A stretch of 64,000 nucleotides of DNA from an uncultured Bacteroides sp. (GCF_963677945.1 NZ_OY782578.1:1947258-2011257); one strand, 5' to 3'; shown: positions 1 through 8,643, counted from the stretch's first letter. Made by a program: numbers and translations. Notes: generated by a model from the sequence alone, not told the origin.

Positions 1-46
1 CTCCGTAATCGAAAATAATTCCTTTTATATTAGTGAATTGTTTCAT
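1..46 (-). CDS. HAD-family hydrolase, 5' end only (partial)
   Basis: A minus-strand ATG at 46-44 directly abuts the stop codon of the upstream gene. It opens a frame reading MKQFTNIKGIIFDYG up to the window edge. The IIFDYG stretch matches motif I of haloacid dehalogenase hydrolases (hhhhDxG), where the Asp would be the nucleophile. The gene is cut off by the window, so length and function cannot be judged. Its place behind a CDP-alcohol phosphatidyltransferase suggests a phosphatase of a lipid or sugar phosphate. That is inference. Confidence 0.6.
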   Translation of the reverse strand, partial: MKQFTNIKGIIFDYG

Positions 47-1057
47 TTATTGATTATTGTTTGCTGTAATTTTATCTTTATTACCAATTTTCATTAAAGT
101 CATGCCTATTCCAATCCATATAAGTTCTCTTATGCGCGTAATTAAACCAGTATAGATTCCGAAAGCTCCTGTTAGAGCCATTCCTCCTGTTGCTATAGCA
201 AAACCTCCTTCTCTTATTCCTAATTGCATGGGTAAGAAGAAAAAAAGATTTGATAAAAGACTCGTAAATGCCATTATTAATATGCAAGAAAGAAAATTCA
301 CATCGGGTGTTAATATCTTCAAAATAAAAAAGACCTCAAGGCATCCGATAATTCTTGTTGAAAACTCCAGTAATAAAGTTGTGTAAAATGTTTTCTTTCT
401 TTGTTTATGTAGTTCTGCTATCTGGCTATCAATTTTTTCAAGAGTTTCTTTTTTATTTTCAGCAAAACTTATCGCCCATTTTTTAAAATATGGTATTTTT
501 CTACATAATCTTATTGCTTTTACGGCCATTCCATTTTTATACCCTTTTGCAAACAGGTAAATAAATAGAAGACAAAAGGCTGTAGCAAAGGAGAGCATAA
601 TACCAGTTGCTAAATTTACCGGATAAAATATTATAAATAAGAATATAGAAGAAAACCAGAAACAAAAGTGAGCAAAAATATGCATCATAATATATAAAAT
701 AACAGAAGACGTAGCTTTGCTTATCCCTACATAGGGTGTTAATTCCATAACCCTATATGGCTCACCTCCCATAAACCCCAATGGGGTAGCATAATTAAGT
801 GCAAAACCAGTGACCGTAAATTTATATACCTTTAAAAAAGGAACTATTTTCTTTCCTCCATCGTGGATTATTAAATACCAGGAAATTGTATTTATAAAGT
901 ATATAATAACCCAAAGAAGAACAACTATCGGAAACCAAAAACCCGCTCTTTGAAGATTATTCAGAAGATCTTCAAATTTCATGTCAAATGTAAAAAGCAT
1001 TATGACAATGGCAACGAGTCCAACTAAAAGAAATATGTTACGATAGCTATTTTTCAT
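47..1057 (-). CDS. Flippase-like integral membrane protein (UPF0104/LPG synthase TM-region family)
   Basis: This 336-residue protein is almost wholly hydrophobic, with about eight membrane segments. The first lies near residues 8-25, and others near 35-55, 120-170 and 225-315. Its layout resembles the lysylphosphatidylglycerol synthase transmembrane region / UPF0104 family, including the PMQLGIREGG stretch near residue 276, which fits the family's conserved PxxxGxxEG region. Members are linked to lipid or glycolipid handling in the inner membrane. The gene follows the CDP-alcohol transferase by 10 bp and abuts the HAD gene, so the three are probably co-transcribed. A role in moving the lipid product is inferred. 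Confidence 0.7.
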   Translation of the reverse strand: MKNSYRNIFLLVGLVAIVIMLFTFDMKFEDLLNNLQRAGFWFPIVVLLWVIIYFINTISWYLIIHDGGKKIVPFLKVYKFTVTGFALNYATPLGFMGGEPYRVMELTPYVGISKATSSVILYIMMHIFAHFCFWFSSIFLFIIFYPVNLATGIMLSFATAFCLLFIYLFAKGYKNGMAVKAIRLCRKIPYFKKWAISFAENKKETLEKIDSQIAELHKQRKKTFYTTLLLEFSTRIIGCLEVFFILKILTPDVNFLSCILIMAFTSLLSNLFFFLPMQLGIREGGFAIATGGMALTGAFGIYTGLITRIRELIWIGIGMTLMKIGNKDKITANNNQ

Positions 1058-1067
1058 AGAAAGATAA

Positions 1068-1976
1068 TTATGATATTTTTTTATAAAGCTTCAAACAGAA
1101 AGACTCGTGAGTTATGATCATATATGCGAGTATGAAGTTTAAAACAGTTATTTCAAAAACAAAATATATCCAAGGTTCGTTAATGAGGAGACTTATAAAC
1201 AGGGCAATAACTCTTGTGTTGAATGATAATATATTGGTATATTTCATCAATGGCTTGCTTAAGGTCCTGAATTCATCTCTTGAGGTTTGTGGTATATTAT
1301 CTCCATATTTTTCTTTTATACTATTGAAGAATAACTGAAAATTAGGAGTTAATTGTTCCTGTGAAGCTGTATAATCTTTATAAAAGAAAATAAACAACTT
1401 TCTGATAAAGTCATTCTTCCATGAAAGAGATTTGAATAATTGCTTTTGCTGTACAGAATTATCGAGTTCGCTTCCGGCTTTCCCTTTTAGGAAAAATAAG
1501 TGAATATTACGGTAATAGTCGGCCATTGCAGCTTGCTTGCTATGAAAGAATCCGGTAATTGCAGCTAACAGCCAAATCCATATTCCCCACTCCGAAGTGA
1601 GACGTAAACAAATGCAGGCGTAAATTGTGATAAACCAAAAATCACCACTTACCCCATCAAGAATACGTCCGATTTCAGATTTTTGTCCGGTTAGGCGCGC
1701 TAGTTGTCCGTCTGCACTATCATAAGAATTAGCCCATATTAATAAGAAAATTCCGCAGAGCGTCATCTTAATATCTTCGAAATAAAATAGAATTCCTGCA
1801 GCAACTCCAAGAAATATACTTGCTACAGTAACGGTATTTGGAGAAATTCCTAATCGTTTGAAAAATAAAGCCCAACGATATCCTATTGGCCGGTAAAAAT
1901 GAATATCAATGAATTCTTCGGTATCCAGCGATTTTAATGAAGCTTCCAACTCCATTTTTCTAATTTCTTTTTCCAT
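1068..1976 (-). CDS. CDP-alcohol phosphatidyltransferase family protein
   Basis: The 302-residue membrane protein carries the CDP-alcohol phosphatidyltransferase signature: D86, D89-G90, A93-R94, G103 and D107 fit DxxDGxxAR(x8)GxxxD. The usual fourth Asp should be residue 111, which is Gly here; an Asp follows at 112. Such enzymes transfer a phosphatidyl group from CDP-diacylglycerol to an alcohol. Hydrophobic segments lie near 45-80, 112-140 and 255-290. The start overlaps the preceding gene's stop by 17 bases; a second Met at residue 8 would remove the overlap. Neighbours suggest inositol phosphate as acceptor, which is inference. Confidence 0.85.
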   Translation of the reverse strand: MEKEIRKMELEASLKSLDTEEFIDIHFYRPIGYRWALFFKRLGISPNTVTVASIFLGVAAGILFYFEDIKMTLCGIFLLIWANSYDSADGQLARLTGQKSEIGRILDGVSGDFWFITIYACICLRLTSEWGIWIWLLAAITGFFHSKQAAMADYYRNIHLFFLKGKAGSELDNSVQQKQLFKSLSWKNDFIRKLFIFFYKDYTASQEQLTPNFQLFFNSIKEKYGDNIPQTSRDEFRTLSKPLMKYTNILSFNTRVIALFISLLINEPWIYFVFEITVLNFILAYMIITHESFCLKLYKKIS

Positions 1977-3510
1977 CTTGCATCTTTTTTACTATAAGAT
2001 CGGCAATAGCTTCTGCTGCTTGGTTGCTGCATGGTGCAAAGCTGGGCCAGTCATTAAAATCAATAATTCGTATTTCTCCAGTGGAAGAAATAATACAATC
2101 TCCTCCATAAACAGAAAGTCCAAGCTTATTGGCTGCTTCCTCACAGTAACTTTTTAATTCTTCTTCTGAGAAAGGATAGCCTTTTGCTTCTCCGTTGATT
2201 GCTTCCAGGCCAAATTTACTATTAACCGTAGGGGAGGGGTAGAACCAGTAAAAGAAGTTATTTTCTGCTACACCATAGAATTTAATTAAATCTCCTTTCA
2301 GATGTTCGTTAGCCACAGCCAATTTAATGCCTCTGTTATTGAAATCGTGTAAAACGGCAGAAGCTTCTTGCTTGTTTTGTACAAAACTGACATCTTCTTT
2401 AACCAGTGCATGCCCATCTCCACGTTTAATCCAAAATGGAAAGCTGGGAGCTTCTTGTTCTTCGATACCTTTATTGGTAAATAGAATTGTACTAACTGGA
2501 GATGGTATATCTGCAGAGAGTAACAAGGATGTCATTTCTAATCTTCCTGAATTTCGGATACCTTTGGGAGAATTGATAATCAGCGCATCTTCTTGCTCTA
2601 GTAAATCAAGTATGTCAAGCATCATCTTACTGCGAGCCATTGTGAAAACTACAGGTGCAAACATTGGCTGATCAATAAAATGATTCTCTGTATATGTGTG
2701 CACTCTATAACCGCGTTTTTCAAGACTCTCTTTTACTCTACTGAATATTAAGGCATCACTACCAGCCTTGTTCGGAGAATATTTGTTTCCACGATCTATT
2801 CCGACAATAGGAAAAGGTTCTTTAAGAAAAGCTTCTGCTTTTGCAATATCTTCTGCATGATCTACATCCAGAATTTTACTAAAAGGATATGCTTTCAGTT
2901 TCTTACCTTCTTCTACTAATGCCCGCTGAAACTGTCGCATTCTTGTTAACCCTTTATCCATACAATGTTGCAAGGTCTCCAGGCAAGATGGAGTAAGACA
3001 GTAAATACCACCCGAAATATAATTGCATTCGGGCGTTTTTGTATCGTAATATCCGGTAATATCAAGTGAATCGTTCGCAGCAATAAATAATGGCTTTTCA
3101 TCATCAATATAATTTGTTACAGCCATAAAGCCGTCATCTTCAGATGCTTTGAAGTTCTCTATATATGCAGTAAATTCAGCTTCATCAAATATAGTATCGA
3201 CAGTCGTTAAACAAAATTTATCGTCTTTGAGCAGTGGCATGAGTTCAAAGAAACTATGCATTGATCCAGGAGTACTTTTAATAATGATCTCCAATGGGAA
3301 TTTTTTTTGCAGTTCTGCTAGGTGTTTCTTAGTCTGCTCATGCTCGTTGTTGATTATAATAGCAATGGAGGTTGCATCATTCTTCATAAAAATATCTATG
3401 AGACGATCAATCATAGCCATGCCGTTAAGAGGAACCAGAGGTTTTGGCTGTTTTATCCCTTCTTGTGCCAGACGGGAGCCTTCTCCGGCTGAGATTATAG
3501 CAAATTTCAT
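1960..3510 (-). CDS. Sugar/alditol-phosphate nucleotidyltransferase fused to an ATP-grasp-like domain
   Basis: The N-terminal part (about 1-230) is a nucleotidyltransferase with the nucleotide-binding loop GEGSRLAQEG followed by KPLVPLNG, and a TVDT metal-site candidate near residue 103. The second part (about 235-510) looks like an ATP-grasp ligase, with IKRGDGHA near 362 and a C-terminal GDCIISS…IRIIDFNDWPSF block typical of the metal-binding end of that fold. At 516 residues it is about twice the size of a simple nucleotidyltransferase. It lies 16 bp after pdxA and overlaps the CDP-alcohol transferase, suggesting that it supplies an activated head group. The exact substrate is unknown. Confidence 0.7.
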   Translation of the reverse strand: MKFAIISAGEGSRLAQEGIKQPKPLVPLNGMAMIDRLIDIFMKNDATSIAIIINNEHEQTKKHLAELQKKFPLEIIIKSTPGSMHSFFELMPLLKDDKFCLTTVDTIFDEAEFTAYIENFKASEDDGFMAVTNYIDDEKPLFIAANDSLDITGYYDTKTPECNYISGGIYCLTPSCLETLQHCMDKGLTRMRQFQRALVEEGKKLKAYPFSKILDVDHAEDIAKAEAFLKEPFPIVGIDRGNKYSPNKAGSDALIFSRVKESLEKRGYRVHTYTENHFIDQPMFAPVVFTMARSKMMLDILDLLEQEDALIINSPKGIRNSGRLEMTSLLLSADIPSPVSTILFTNKGIEEQEAPSFPFWIKRGDGHALVKEDVSFVQNKQEASAVLHDFNNRGIKLAVANEHLKGDLIKFYGVAENNFFYWFYPSPTVNSKFGLEAINGEAKGYPFSEEELKSYCEEAANKLGLSVYGGDCIISSTGEIRIIDFNDWPSFAPCSNQAAEAIADLIVKKMQDGKRN

Positions 3511-3526
3511 AAGTTGTTGTTAATCT

Positions 3527-4627
3527 TTAAATTTCGTCATCAATAGTGTCGAGCTTCAGTTTGTCGCTATCATCGCGTTTTTCATAGTACTGTTTGCGAA
3601 GCGGATTAGCATGTATTTCCTTTTCAAAACGACGGTTACGGAATACATCTATAGCAACGTAAATAGCCTGACGGAAAGAATCTTCTGAAGCCAACCCTTG
3701 TCCAGCTATGTCGTAAGCTGTTCCGTGAGCCGGAGAAGTTCTGATTACAGGAAGTCCTGCTGTATAATTTACACCTTCGTCCATAGCAATACTTTTGAAA
3801 GGTGCTAATCCTTGATCATGATACATCGCAAGTATTCCGTCAAAATGAGTAAAATTACCGGCTCCCATAAATCCGTCAGCTGGGTAAGGTCCAAAACACT
3901 GAATACCTTTCTCTGACATTTCTTTAATGGCTGGAATGATAATTTCTTCCTCTTCTTTGCCAATTAATCCATTATCTCCCGCATGTGGGTTAAGAGCTAA
4001 TACTGCAATTCGAGGACTGTCTATTCTGAAATCTTGTTTTAAAGATCTATTAAATATTTCTATTTTTTCAATGATCTTTTCCTTAGTAATAGATTTCGCA
4101 ATATCTGCTACTGGTATATGACCGGTAACCAATGCTACACGAAAATCATCCTTCATTAAGATCATTAACGATTTATTTCCTTCTCCTAATTTATCTTCCA
4201 GATATTCAGTATGTCCGGGGAAATAGAAATCTTTTGATTGAATGGTATTTTTGTTAATAGGTGCAGTGATAATTACATCAATTAATCCTTTTTTATACTC
4301 TTCCACAGCTTTTTCTAAAGCTTCGTAAGCTGCTCTACCCGCTTCTGGGGTAGGCTTGGTAAACTCAACTTTTATTTCGTCGTCTGTACAATTAACAACA
4401 CTAAGTTTATTATGTGGTGCTTCTGAAGCTGTATTAATTATACTAAAGTTTGTAGATAAGTCTAATGCTTTGCGATGATATGCTGCAACTTTAGGCGAAC
4501 CATAAATAATAGGAGTACAAAGCTCAAGCATTGCCTGATCGGAAAATGTCTTTAAAATAACTTCATATCCTACGCCGTTGATATCCCCTTGAGTAATGCC
4601 AATCCGTATTTTATTATTGTCTTCCAT
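3527..4627 (-). CDS. pdxA: 4-hydroxythreonine-4-phosphate dehydrogenase
   Basis: PdxA oxidises 4-phosphohydroxy-L-threonine with NAD in the pyridoxal 5'-phosphate pathway; it is cytosolic and metal-dependent. The 366-residue protein shows ITQGDINGVGYEV at the N-terminus, GHTEYLE near 138, LNPHAGDNG near 211 and MYHDQGLAPFK near 268. These histidine and aspartate blocks hold the metal and substrate. It ends RTSPAHGTAYDIAGQG, a strong family signature. Length is slightly above the usual 330. It leads the lipid-type operon and lies 74 bp after rlmN on the same strand. Confidence 0.95.
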   Translation of the reverse strand: MEDNNKIRIGITQGDINGVGYEVILKTFSDQAMLELCTPIIYGSPKVAAYHRKALDLSTNFSIINTASEAPHNKLSVVNCTDDEIKVEFTKPTPEAGRAAYEALEKAVEEYKKGLIDVIITAPINKNTIQSKDFYFPGHTEYLEDKLGEGNKSLMILMKDDFRVALVTGHIPVADIAKSITKEKIIEKIEIFNRSLKQDFRIDSPRIAVLALNPHAGDNGLIGKEEEEIIIPAIKEMSEKGIQCFGPYPADGFMGAGNFTHFDGILAMYHDQGLAPFKSIAMDEGVNYTAGLPVIRTSPAHGTAYDIAGQGLASEDSFRQAIYVAIDVFRNRRFEKEIHANPLRKQYYEKRDDSDKLKLDTIDDEI

Positions 4628-4701
4628 TCTTTAATCTGTGATATTAGTTTTTACTTAAATAGGTAACTAAGGTAGAGTATTAAATTGAAATATTAAAGTT
4701 T

Positions 4702-5733
4702 TTAACTGTTTTTCTCTTGTTCCTTTGCAGTAGATAGCATTCCACAAGCTGCAAATATGTCTTCTCCACGTGAAGCACGTATTGTAGTGAAAAGCCCATG
4801 CGCTGTAAGATAGTCGCGAAACTTTATCATTGTATCCATATCTGCACCATTCAGGTCAACGTCTGGAATTGCATGAAAACGAATAAGATTTATCCGACAG
4901 TCTAGCCCTCTTAAGAGTTTTACCAGTTCTTTTGCATAGATAAGAGAGTCGTTTACCCCTCTAAATACAATATATTCAAAGGATAGACGTCGTTGCTTGC
5001 TAAAATCATAATTACGTAGCAGATCTACCACTTCTGTTATTGAAAAAGCTTTTTCTGCAGGCATCAACTCAGATCGTTGAGCTGGTAGTGGCGAATGAAT
5101 ACTAATGGCTAAATGACAATTGCTTTTTTCCAAAAAGTGTCTGAGTCCTTTGCGTAAACCAACAGTAGATACTGTTATTCGTTTTGAACTCCATTTATAA
5201 CCGTAATCAGAAGTTAAAACTTCTAAAGCTTTAAGTACTTCATCCAGATTGTCGAGAGGTTCTCCCATTCCCATTAGTACTATATTAGTTAGCTTTTCTC
5301 TTTCTGGAATAGAATAAATTTGATTGATAATTTGGTTTGCATTTAGATTTGCAGTAAAACCTTGTTTGCCAGTCATACAAAACTTGCAGTTCATTTTGCA
5401 ACCAACCTGCGAAGATACGCATAGTGTTGCCCGATCATCATCTGGAATATATACGGATTCAATAAAATTATTATCTGGAGTACGGAATAGATATTTTATA
5501 GTGCCATCTACAGAACGCATAGCTTCAATAGGAACGCTTGAACCAATCTCATATTCTTCATTTAGTTTTTCTCGTTGCTTTAGCGAAAGATTCGTCATTT
5601 CGTTTATAGAATCTACTCTTTTATCATAGATCCATGTTGCTATTTGTTTCGCTGTAAATTTAGGCATTCCCAGATTACGAGTTATATCCTGTAATTCGCT
5701 GAGAGTCATCCCTAGAAGTGGTTGCTTGTTCAT
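4702..5733 (-). CDS. rlmN: 23S rRNA (adenine(2503)-C(2))-methyltransferase
   Basis: RlmN is a radical-SAM enzyme that methylates A2503 of 23S rRNA and A37 of some tRNAs. The 343-residue protein has the iron-sulfur motif CKMNCKFC (CxxxCxxC) near residue 115, the SAM-binding GMGEPLDN near 155, and the resolving Cys in FAACGMLS near the C-terminus. Length is typical. A TATCTTTG promoter box lies at 5761-5768, 28 bp before the start. It is probably transcribed with pdxA downstream. Confidence 0.96.
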   Translation of the reverse strand: MNKQPLLGMTLSELQDITRNLGMPKFTAKQIATWIYDKRVDSINEMTNLSLKQREKLNEEYEIGSSVPIEAMRSVDGTIKYLFRTPDNNFIESVYIPDDDRATLCVSSQVGCKMNCKFCMTGKQGFTANLNANQIINQIYSIPEREKLTNIVLMGMGEPLDNLDEVLKALEVLTSDYGYKWSSKRITVSTVGLRKGLRHFLEKSNCHLAISIHSPLPAQRSELMPAEKAFSITEVVDLLRNYDFSKQRRLSFEYIVFRGVNDSLIYAKELVKLLRGLDCRINLIRFHAIPDVDLNGADMDTMIKFRDYLTAHGLFTTIRASRGEDIFAACGMLSTAKEQEKNS

Positions 5734-5760
5734 GATGTTTGTTATCTTGAATTTGGGTTA

Positions 5761-5768
5761 CAAAGATA
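5761..5768 (-). promoter_or_regulatory. Promoter -7 box for rlmN
   Basis: Read on the minus strand this is TATCTTTG, an exact match to the Bacteroides -7 consensus TAnnTTTG. It lies 28 bp upstream of the rlmN ATG. No clear -33 TTTG is visible. Confidence 0.5.
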
Positions 5769-5828
5769 ATACAATTCATAAACTATTGTATTTAATCCAG
5801 ATAACCTTTTTTGGTGTGGAATAAATAA

Positions 5829-5862
5829 AAAAAGAGAATCTAAATTATTAGATTCTCTTTTT
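5829..5862. terminator. Bidirectional intrinsic terminator after the tRNA pair
   Basis: Arms AGAGAATCTA and TAGATTCTCT flank a short AT loop, with A-runs on the left and T-runs on the right, so it can work in both directions. It lies directly behind the 3' end of tRNA-Gly on the minus strand. Confidence 0.75.
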
Positions 5863-5864
5863 TA

Positions 5865-5940
5865 TGGAGCGGAAGACGGGACTCAAACCCGCGACCCTCA
5901 GCTTGGAAGGCTAATGCTCTATCAACTGAGCTACTTCCGC
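5865..5940 (-). tRNA. tRNA-Gly (anticodon TCC)
   Basis: The minus strand folds as a cloverleaf. The acceptor is GCGGAAG paired with CTTCCGC, and the anticodon stem TTAGC/GCTGA closes loop CTTCCAA, giving anticodon TCC. The GGTTTGAGTCC T-loop region is present. The 3' CCA is encoded (bases 5867-5865). Confidence 0.95.
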
Positions 5941-5953
5941 ATTAGAAATTTTG

Positions 5954-6036
5954 TGGGCAAAGATGGATTCGAACCACCGAAGTCGAAAGACAGCAGATTT
6001 ACAGTCTGCCCCATTTGGCCACTCTGGTATTTGCCC
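5954..6036 (-). tRNA. tRNA-Tyr (anticodon GTA)
   Basis: The minus strand gives acceptor GGGCAAA/TTTGCCC, an anticodon stem GCAGA/TCTGC with loop CTGTAAA (anticodon GTA), a long variable arm typical of tRNA-Tyr, and GGTTCGAATCC in the T arm. The discriminator is A and CCA is not encoded. It lies 13 bp upstream of tRNA-Gly, so the two are probably one transcript. Confidence 0.95.
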
Positions 6037-6066
6037 TTTATTTCTGATTGCGATGCAAAGGTACAA

Positions 6067-6561
6067 CTATTTTTTAAAACTCCAAATAAAATCGATCATT
6101 TTTATTGCAGAAATTGCGCATTCATCGCCTTTATTGCCTAGTTTGCCACCACTTCGGTCCTCTGCTTGCTCCATATTATTAGTGGTAATCAGACCGTAAA
6201 TAACTGGTATGTTGAACTTTGCGTTTAATTCTGTTATCCCTTGAGTTACTCCCATACAAACATAGTCAAAATGTGGAGTATCACCCTTAATTACGCATCC
6301 TAGAATAATAATTGCGTCAACTGTGCCGTTTTTTATCATTTGATTGGCGCCAAAAGTCAGTTCAAAACTTCCGGGAACGAACTTTAATATTATATTTTCT
6401 TTTTTTGCTCCATGTTTTATTAAGGTATTTACTGCTCCGTCAAGAAGCGCACCTGTAATATTGCTATTCCATTCTGAAACAATAATTCCAAATTTCATAG
6501 TTTCGGCATTAGGTACTGAATTAAAATCGTATTCAGATAAGTTGTGATAAGCTGTTGCCAT
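6067..6561 (-). CDS. ribH: 6,7-dimethyl-8-ribityllumazine synthase
   Basis: RibH condenses the ribityl pyrimidine with dihydroxybutanone phosphate in the penultimate step of riboflavin synthesis, as a cytosolic oligomer. The 164-residue protein shows FGIIVSEWN near residue 23, the GSFEL motif, [14 protein letters not shown] with the catalytic His, and [10 protein letters not shown] near the C-terminus. I chose the ATG at 6561 rather than the in-frame start at 6615. The longer version would add an unusual leader and would overlap a terminator hairpin at 6594-6626. The gene follows the TPR gene on the same strand. Confidence 0.95.
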   Translation of the reverse strand: MATAYHNLSEYDFNSVPNAETMKFGIIVSEWNSNITGALLDGAVNTLIKHGAKKENIILKFVPGSFELTFGANQMIKNGTVDAIIILGCVIKGDTPHFDYVCMGVTQGITELNAKFNIPVIYGLITTNNMEQAEDRSGGKLGNKGDECAISAIKMIDFIWSFKK

Positions 6562-6587
6562 AATATTTAATTTCTTTTTTATTTTAA

Positions 6588-6626
6588 ATAAAAAAGTAGA
6601 GATACTGCTACACAATATCTCTACTT
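6588..6626 (-). terminator. Intrinsic terminator between the TPR gene and ribH
   Basis: Perfect 11-bp arms AAGTAGAGATA (6594-6604) and TATCTCTACTT (6616-6626) are followed on the minus strand by a T-run. It begins 20 bp past the TPR gene stop and ends 33 bp before the ribH ATG. Either ribH has its own promoter or read-through is partial. Confidence 0.7.
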
Positions 6627-6645
6627 TATATATAAGGAGTGAATT

Positions 6646-7329
6646 TTATTTCTTCAAAGCAGTGGCTCTTTCGATATATTTATCAATATCCATAGCCTGA
6701 TAAGAATTGAAATATTTATCTTTAATGGTATTATATGCTTCAAGAGCATCAGCATATTTTCCTTGCTGTTCCATTATTAAACCTGCTTGCAATAAGTAAA
6801 TAGGACTTAATGTGTTGTTGTCAGCTTTCTTAGCAGCATCTTGCAAAGTAGAAACAGCCTTGTCTAATTGATTTAGCTGAGCATAGCAGTTTCCTAATGC
6901 ACCTAAGATGGCAGGAGAAACCATTTGGTCATTACCGTCAAAATCTCCAAGATATTTTTCTGCTTCTTGATATTTGCCTAGTTGAGCATAACAGATCCCT
7001 GCATATGCTTTAGCCAGATTTGCGGTTTTTGTGCCGCTAAATTCATCTGCAATTTTAATAAATCCTTTATAACCTACGCTGTCTCCATTAAGAGCTATCT
7101 CATAAGCATCTTGTCCAAAATACTCTTCTCCCTTGAATATTGCAATTTCTGCTTTTTCTTCTCTAGGAGCTAAATAAAGATACTTATAAGCAAAGAACGC
7201 AGCAATAATAATGATAACCGCGACGATGCCTCCGATAATTCCCTTTTTGTTTTTAACTAAATATGCTTCAGATCTATCAAGTGCATCTCCCACATTTAGT
7301 TTCTGTTCATGTTTGTCTTGTTCTGCCAT
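6646..7329 (-). CDS. Membrane-anchored tetratricopeptide repeat protein
   Basis: The 227-residue protein has a charged cytoplasmic N-terminus (1-33), one membrane helix (about 34-54, with IIGGIVAVIIIIAAFFAY) and an extracytoplasmic region of about four TPR-like helix pairs, such as AYAGICYAQLGKYQEAEKYL. This layout resembles YfgM-type proteins, which assist secreted-protein handling; that functional link is inference. A TACTTTTG promoter box lies 46 bp upstream, read on the minus strand. Confidence 0.75.
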   Translation of the reverse strand: MAEQDKHEQKLNVGDALDRSEAYLVKNKKGIIGGIVAVIIIIAAFFAYKYLYLAPREEKAEIAIFKGEEYFGQDAYEIALNGDSVGYKGFIKIADEFSGTKTANLAKAYAGICYAQLGKYQEAEKYLGDFDGNDQMVSPAILGALGNCYAQLNQLDKAVSTLQDAAKKADNNTLSPIYLLQAGLIMEQQGKYADALEAYNTIKDKYFNSYQAMDIDKYIERATALKK

Positions 7330-7375
7330 TTTATTATGATTCTTTTATTATTAACAACTTTACTTATTTGGTGAG

Positions 7376-7383
7376 CAAAAGTA
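7376..7383 (-). promoter_or_regulatory. Promoter -7 box for the TPR gene
   Basis: Minus-strand TACTTTTG fits TAnnTTTG and lies 46 bp before the ATG at 7329. It faces away from the recF promoter in the same intergenic region. Confidence 0.45.
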
Positions 7384-7461
7384 GTTTTTTTATATTTATA
7401 AATGAAATTTATTGCCATATTTTTTTCTTTTCTCTTTTTTATATTTCTGGTTTATTTTGTT

Positions 7462-7495
7462 TTTGCTTTTAATCCCGATTTTATTTCTAATTTTG
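7462..7495 (+). promoter_or_regulatory. Promoter for recF
   Basis: TAATTTTG at 7488-7495 matches the Bacteroides -7 box, with TTTG at 7462-7465 as a possible -33 element. It places transcription start just before the ATG at 7522, which supports that start over the in-frame ATG at 7402. Confidence 0.45.
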
Positions 7496-7521
7496 CATTT
7501 ATAAATAGAAAGATTAGTGTC

Positions 7522-8643
7522 ATGGTATTAAAACATATTTCCATACTTAATTATAAGAACCTGGAACAAGTTGAATTAGATTTTTCTTTTAAACTAAATT
7601 GTTTTTTTGGTTTGAATGGAATGGGAAAAACAAATCTTCTTGATGCCGTTTACTATCTTTCTTTTTGCAAAAGTGCAGGTAATCCTGTTGATTCACAAAA
7701 TATACGCCATGACGAGGACTTTTTTATGATTCAAGGTTTTTATGAATCAGCTGATGGTTCTCCGGAGGAAATCTATTGTGGACAAAAACGTCATCAAAAG
7801 AAGCAATTTAAGAGGAATAAAAAAGAGTATAGTCGCCTTTCTGATCATATTGGTTTCTTACCTCTTGTGATGGTTTCTCCTTCTGATTCGGCTTTGATTG
7901 CGGGGGGGAGTGAGGAGCGTCGTCGATTTATTGATCTTGTAATTTCGCAGTACGATAAAGAGTATTTAGATGCTTTGATTCGTTATAATAAAGCATTACA
8001 GCAACGAAATACTTTACTGAAAAGTGACCTTCCAGTCGACGAAGAACTTTTTCTTGTGTGGGAGGAGATGATGGCCACTGCAGGTGAGGTGGTTTTTTGT
8101 AAACGAAAATCTTTTATTGAAGAATTTATTCCTATTTTTCAGTCTTTCTATTCATTCATTTCTCAAGGACAAGAATTGGTTGGATTATCTTACGTTTCTC
8201 ATGCTCAGGAAAATTCATTATTAGATGTCTTAAAGGAATCTAGAGTAAAGGATCGTATAATGGGATATTCTTTAAGAGGAATTCATAAAGATGAGTTAGT
8301 TATGTCATTAGGTGATTTTGCTATAAAACGTGAAGGTTCACAAGGGCAGAATAAAACATATTTGGTTGCTTTAAAATTAGCACAGTTTGATTTCTTAAAG
8401 CGCACAGGAGAAAAAACGCCGTTACTTTTATTGGATGACATTTTCGATAAGCTGGATGCTTCACGGGTGGAACAAATTATAAAATTAGTTGCAGGTGATA
8501 ATTTTGGTCAGATATTTATTACCGATACTAATCGTGAACATCTGGATAAGATATTGAAAAAAATGGGGAGTGATTATAAAATGTTCGAGGTAAATAACGG
8601 TAATATAAATAGTAAGGAGAATATTGATAATGAAAAGGAATAA
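7522..8643 (+). CDS. recF: DNA replication and repair protein RecF
   Basis: RecF is an SMC-like ATPase that helps load RecA at gapped DNA. The 373-residue protein has Walker A GLNGMGKTN near residue 33, the ABC signature GSQGQNKT near 274, and Walker B LLLLDDIFDKLD near 305. Its N-terminus MVLKHISILNYKNLE is the normal start of the family. The frame extends 40 codons further upstream with a phenylalanine-rich segment, but that stretch contains the promoter, so I reject it. The DUF721 gene overlaps its 3' end by 14 bases, indicating coupling. Confidence 0.95.
   Translation: MVLKHISILNYKNLEQVELDFSFKLNCFFGLNGMGKTNLLDAVYYLSFCKSAGNPVDSQNIRHDEDFFMIQGFYESADGSPEEIYCGQKRHQKKQFKRNKKEYSRLSDHIGFLPLVMVSPSDSALIAGGSEERRRFIDLVISQYDKEYLDALIRYNKALQQRNTLLKSDLPVDEELFLVWEEMMATAGEVVFCKRKSFIEEFIPIFQSFYSFISQGQELVGLSYVSHAQENSLLDVLKESRVKDRIMGYSLRGIHKDELVMSLGDFAIKREGSQGQNKTYLVALKLAQFDFLKRTGEKTPLLLLDDIFDKLDASRVEQIIKLVAGDNFGQIFITDTNREHLDKILKKMGSDYKMFEVNNGNINSKENIDNEKE

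Noticed and set aside
1909-2157. Plus-strand frames inside the nucleotidyltransferase, and similar shadows elsewhere
   Set aside because: They lie inside well-supported genes on the other strand and show no family features.
6562-6615. Longer start for ribH adding 18 residues
   Set aside because: It overlaps a terminator hairpin and has no counterpart in the family.
7402-7521. Longer start for recF adding 40 residues
   Set aside because: The added segment is Phe-rich and contains the TAATTTTG promoter box; the family N-terminus begins at 7522.
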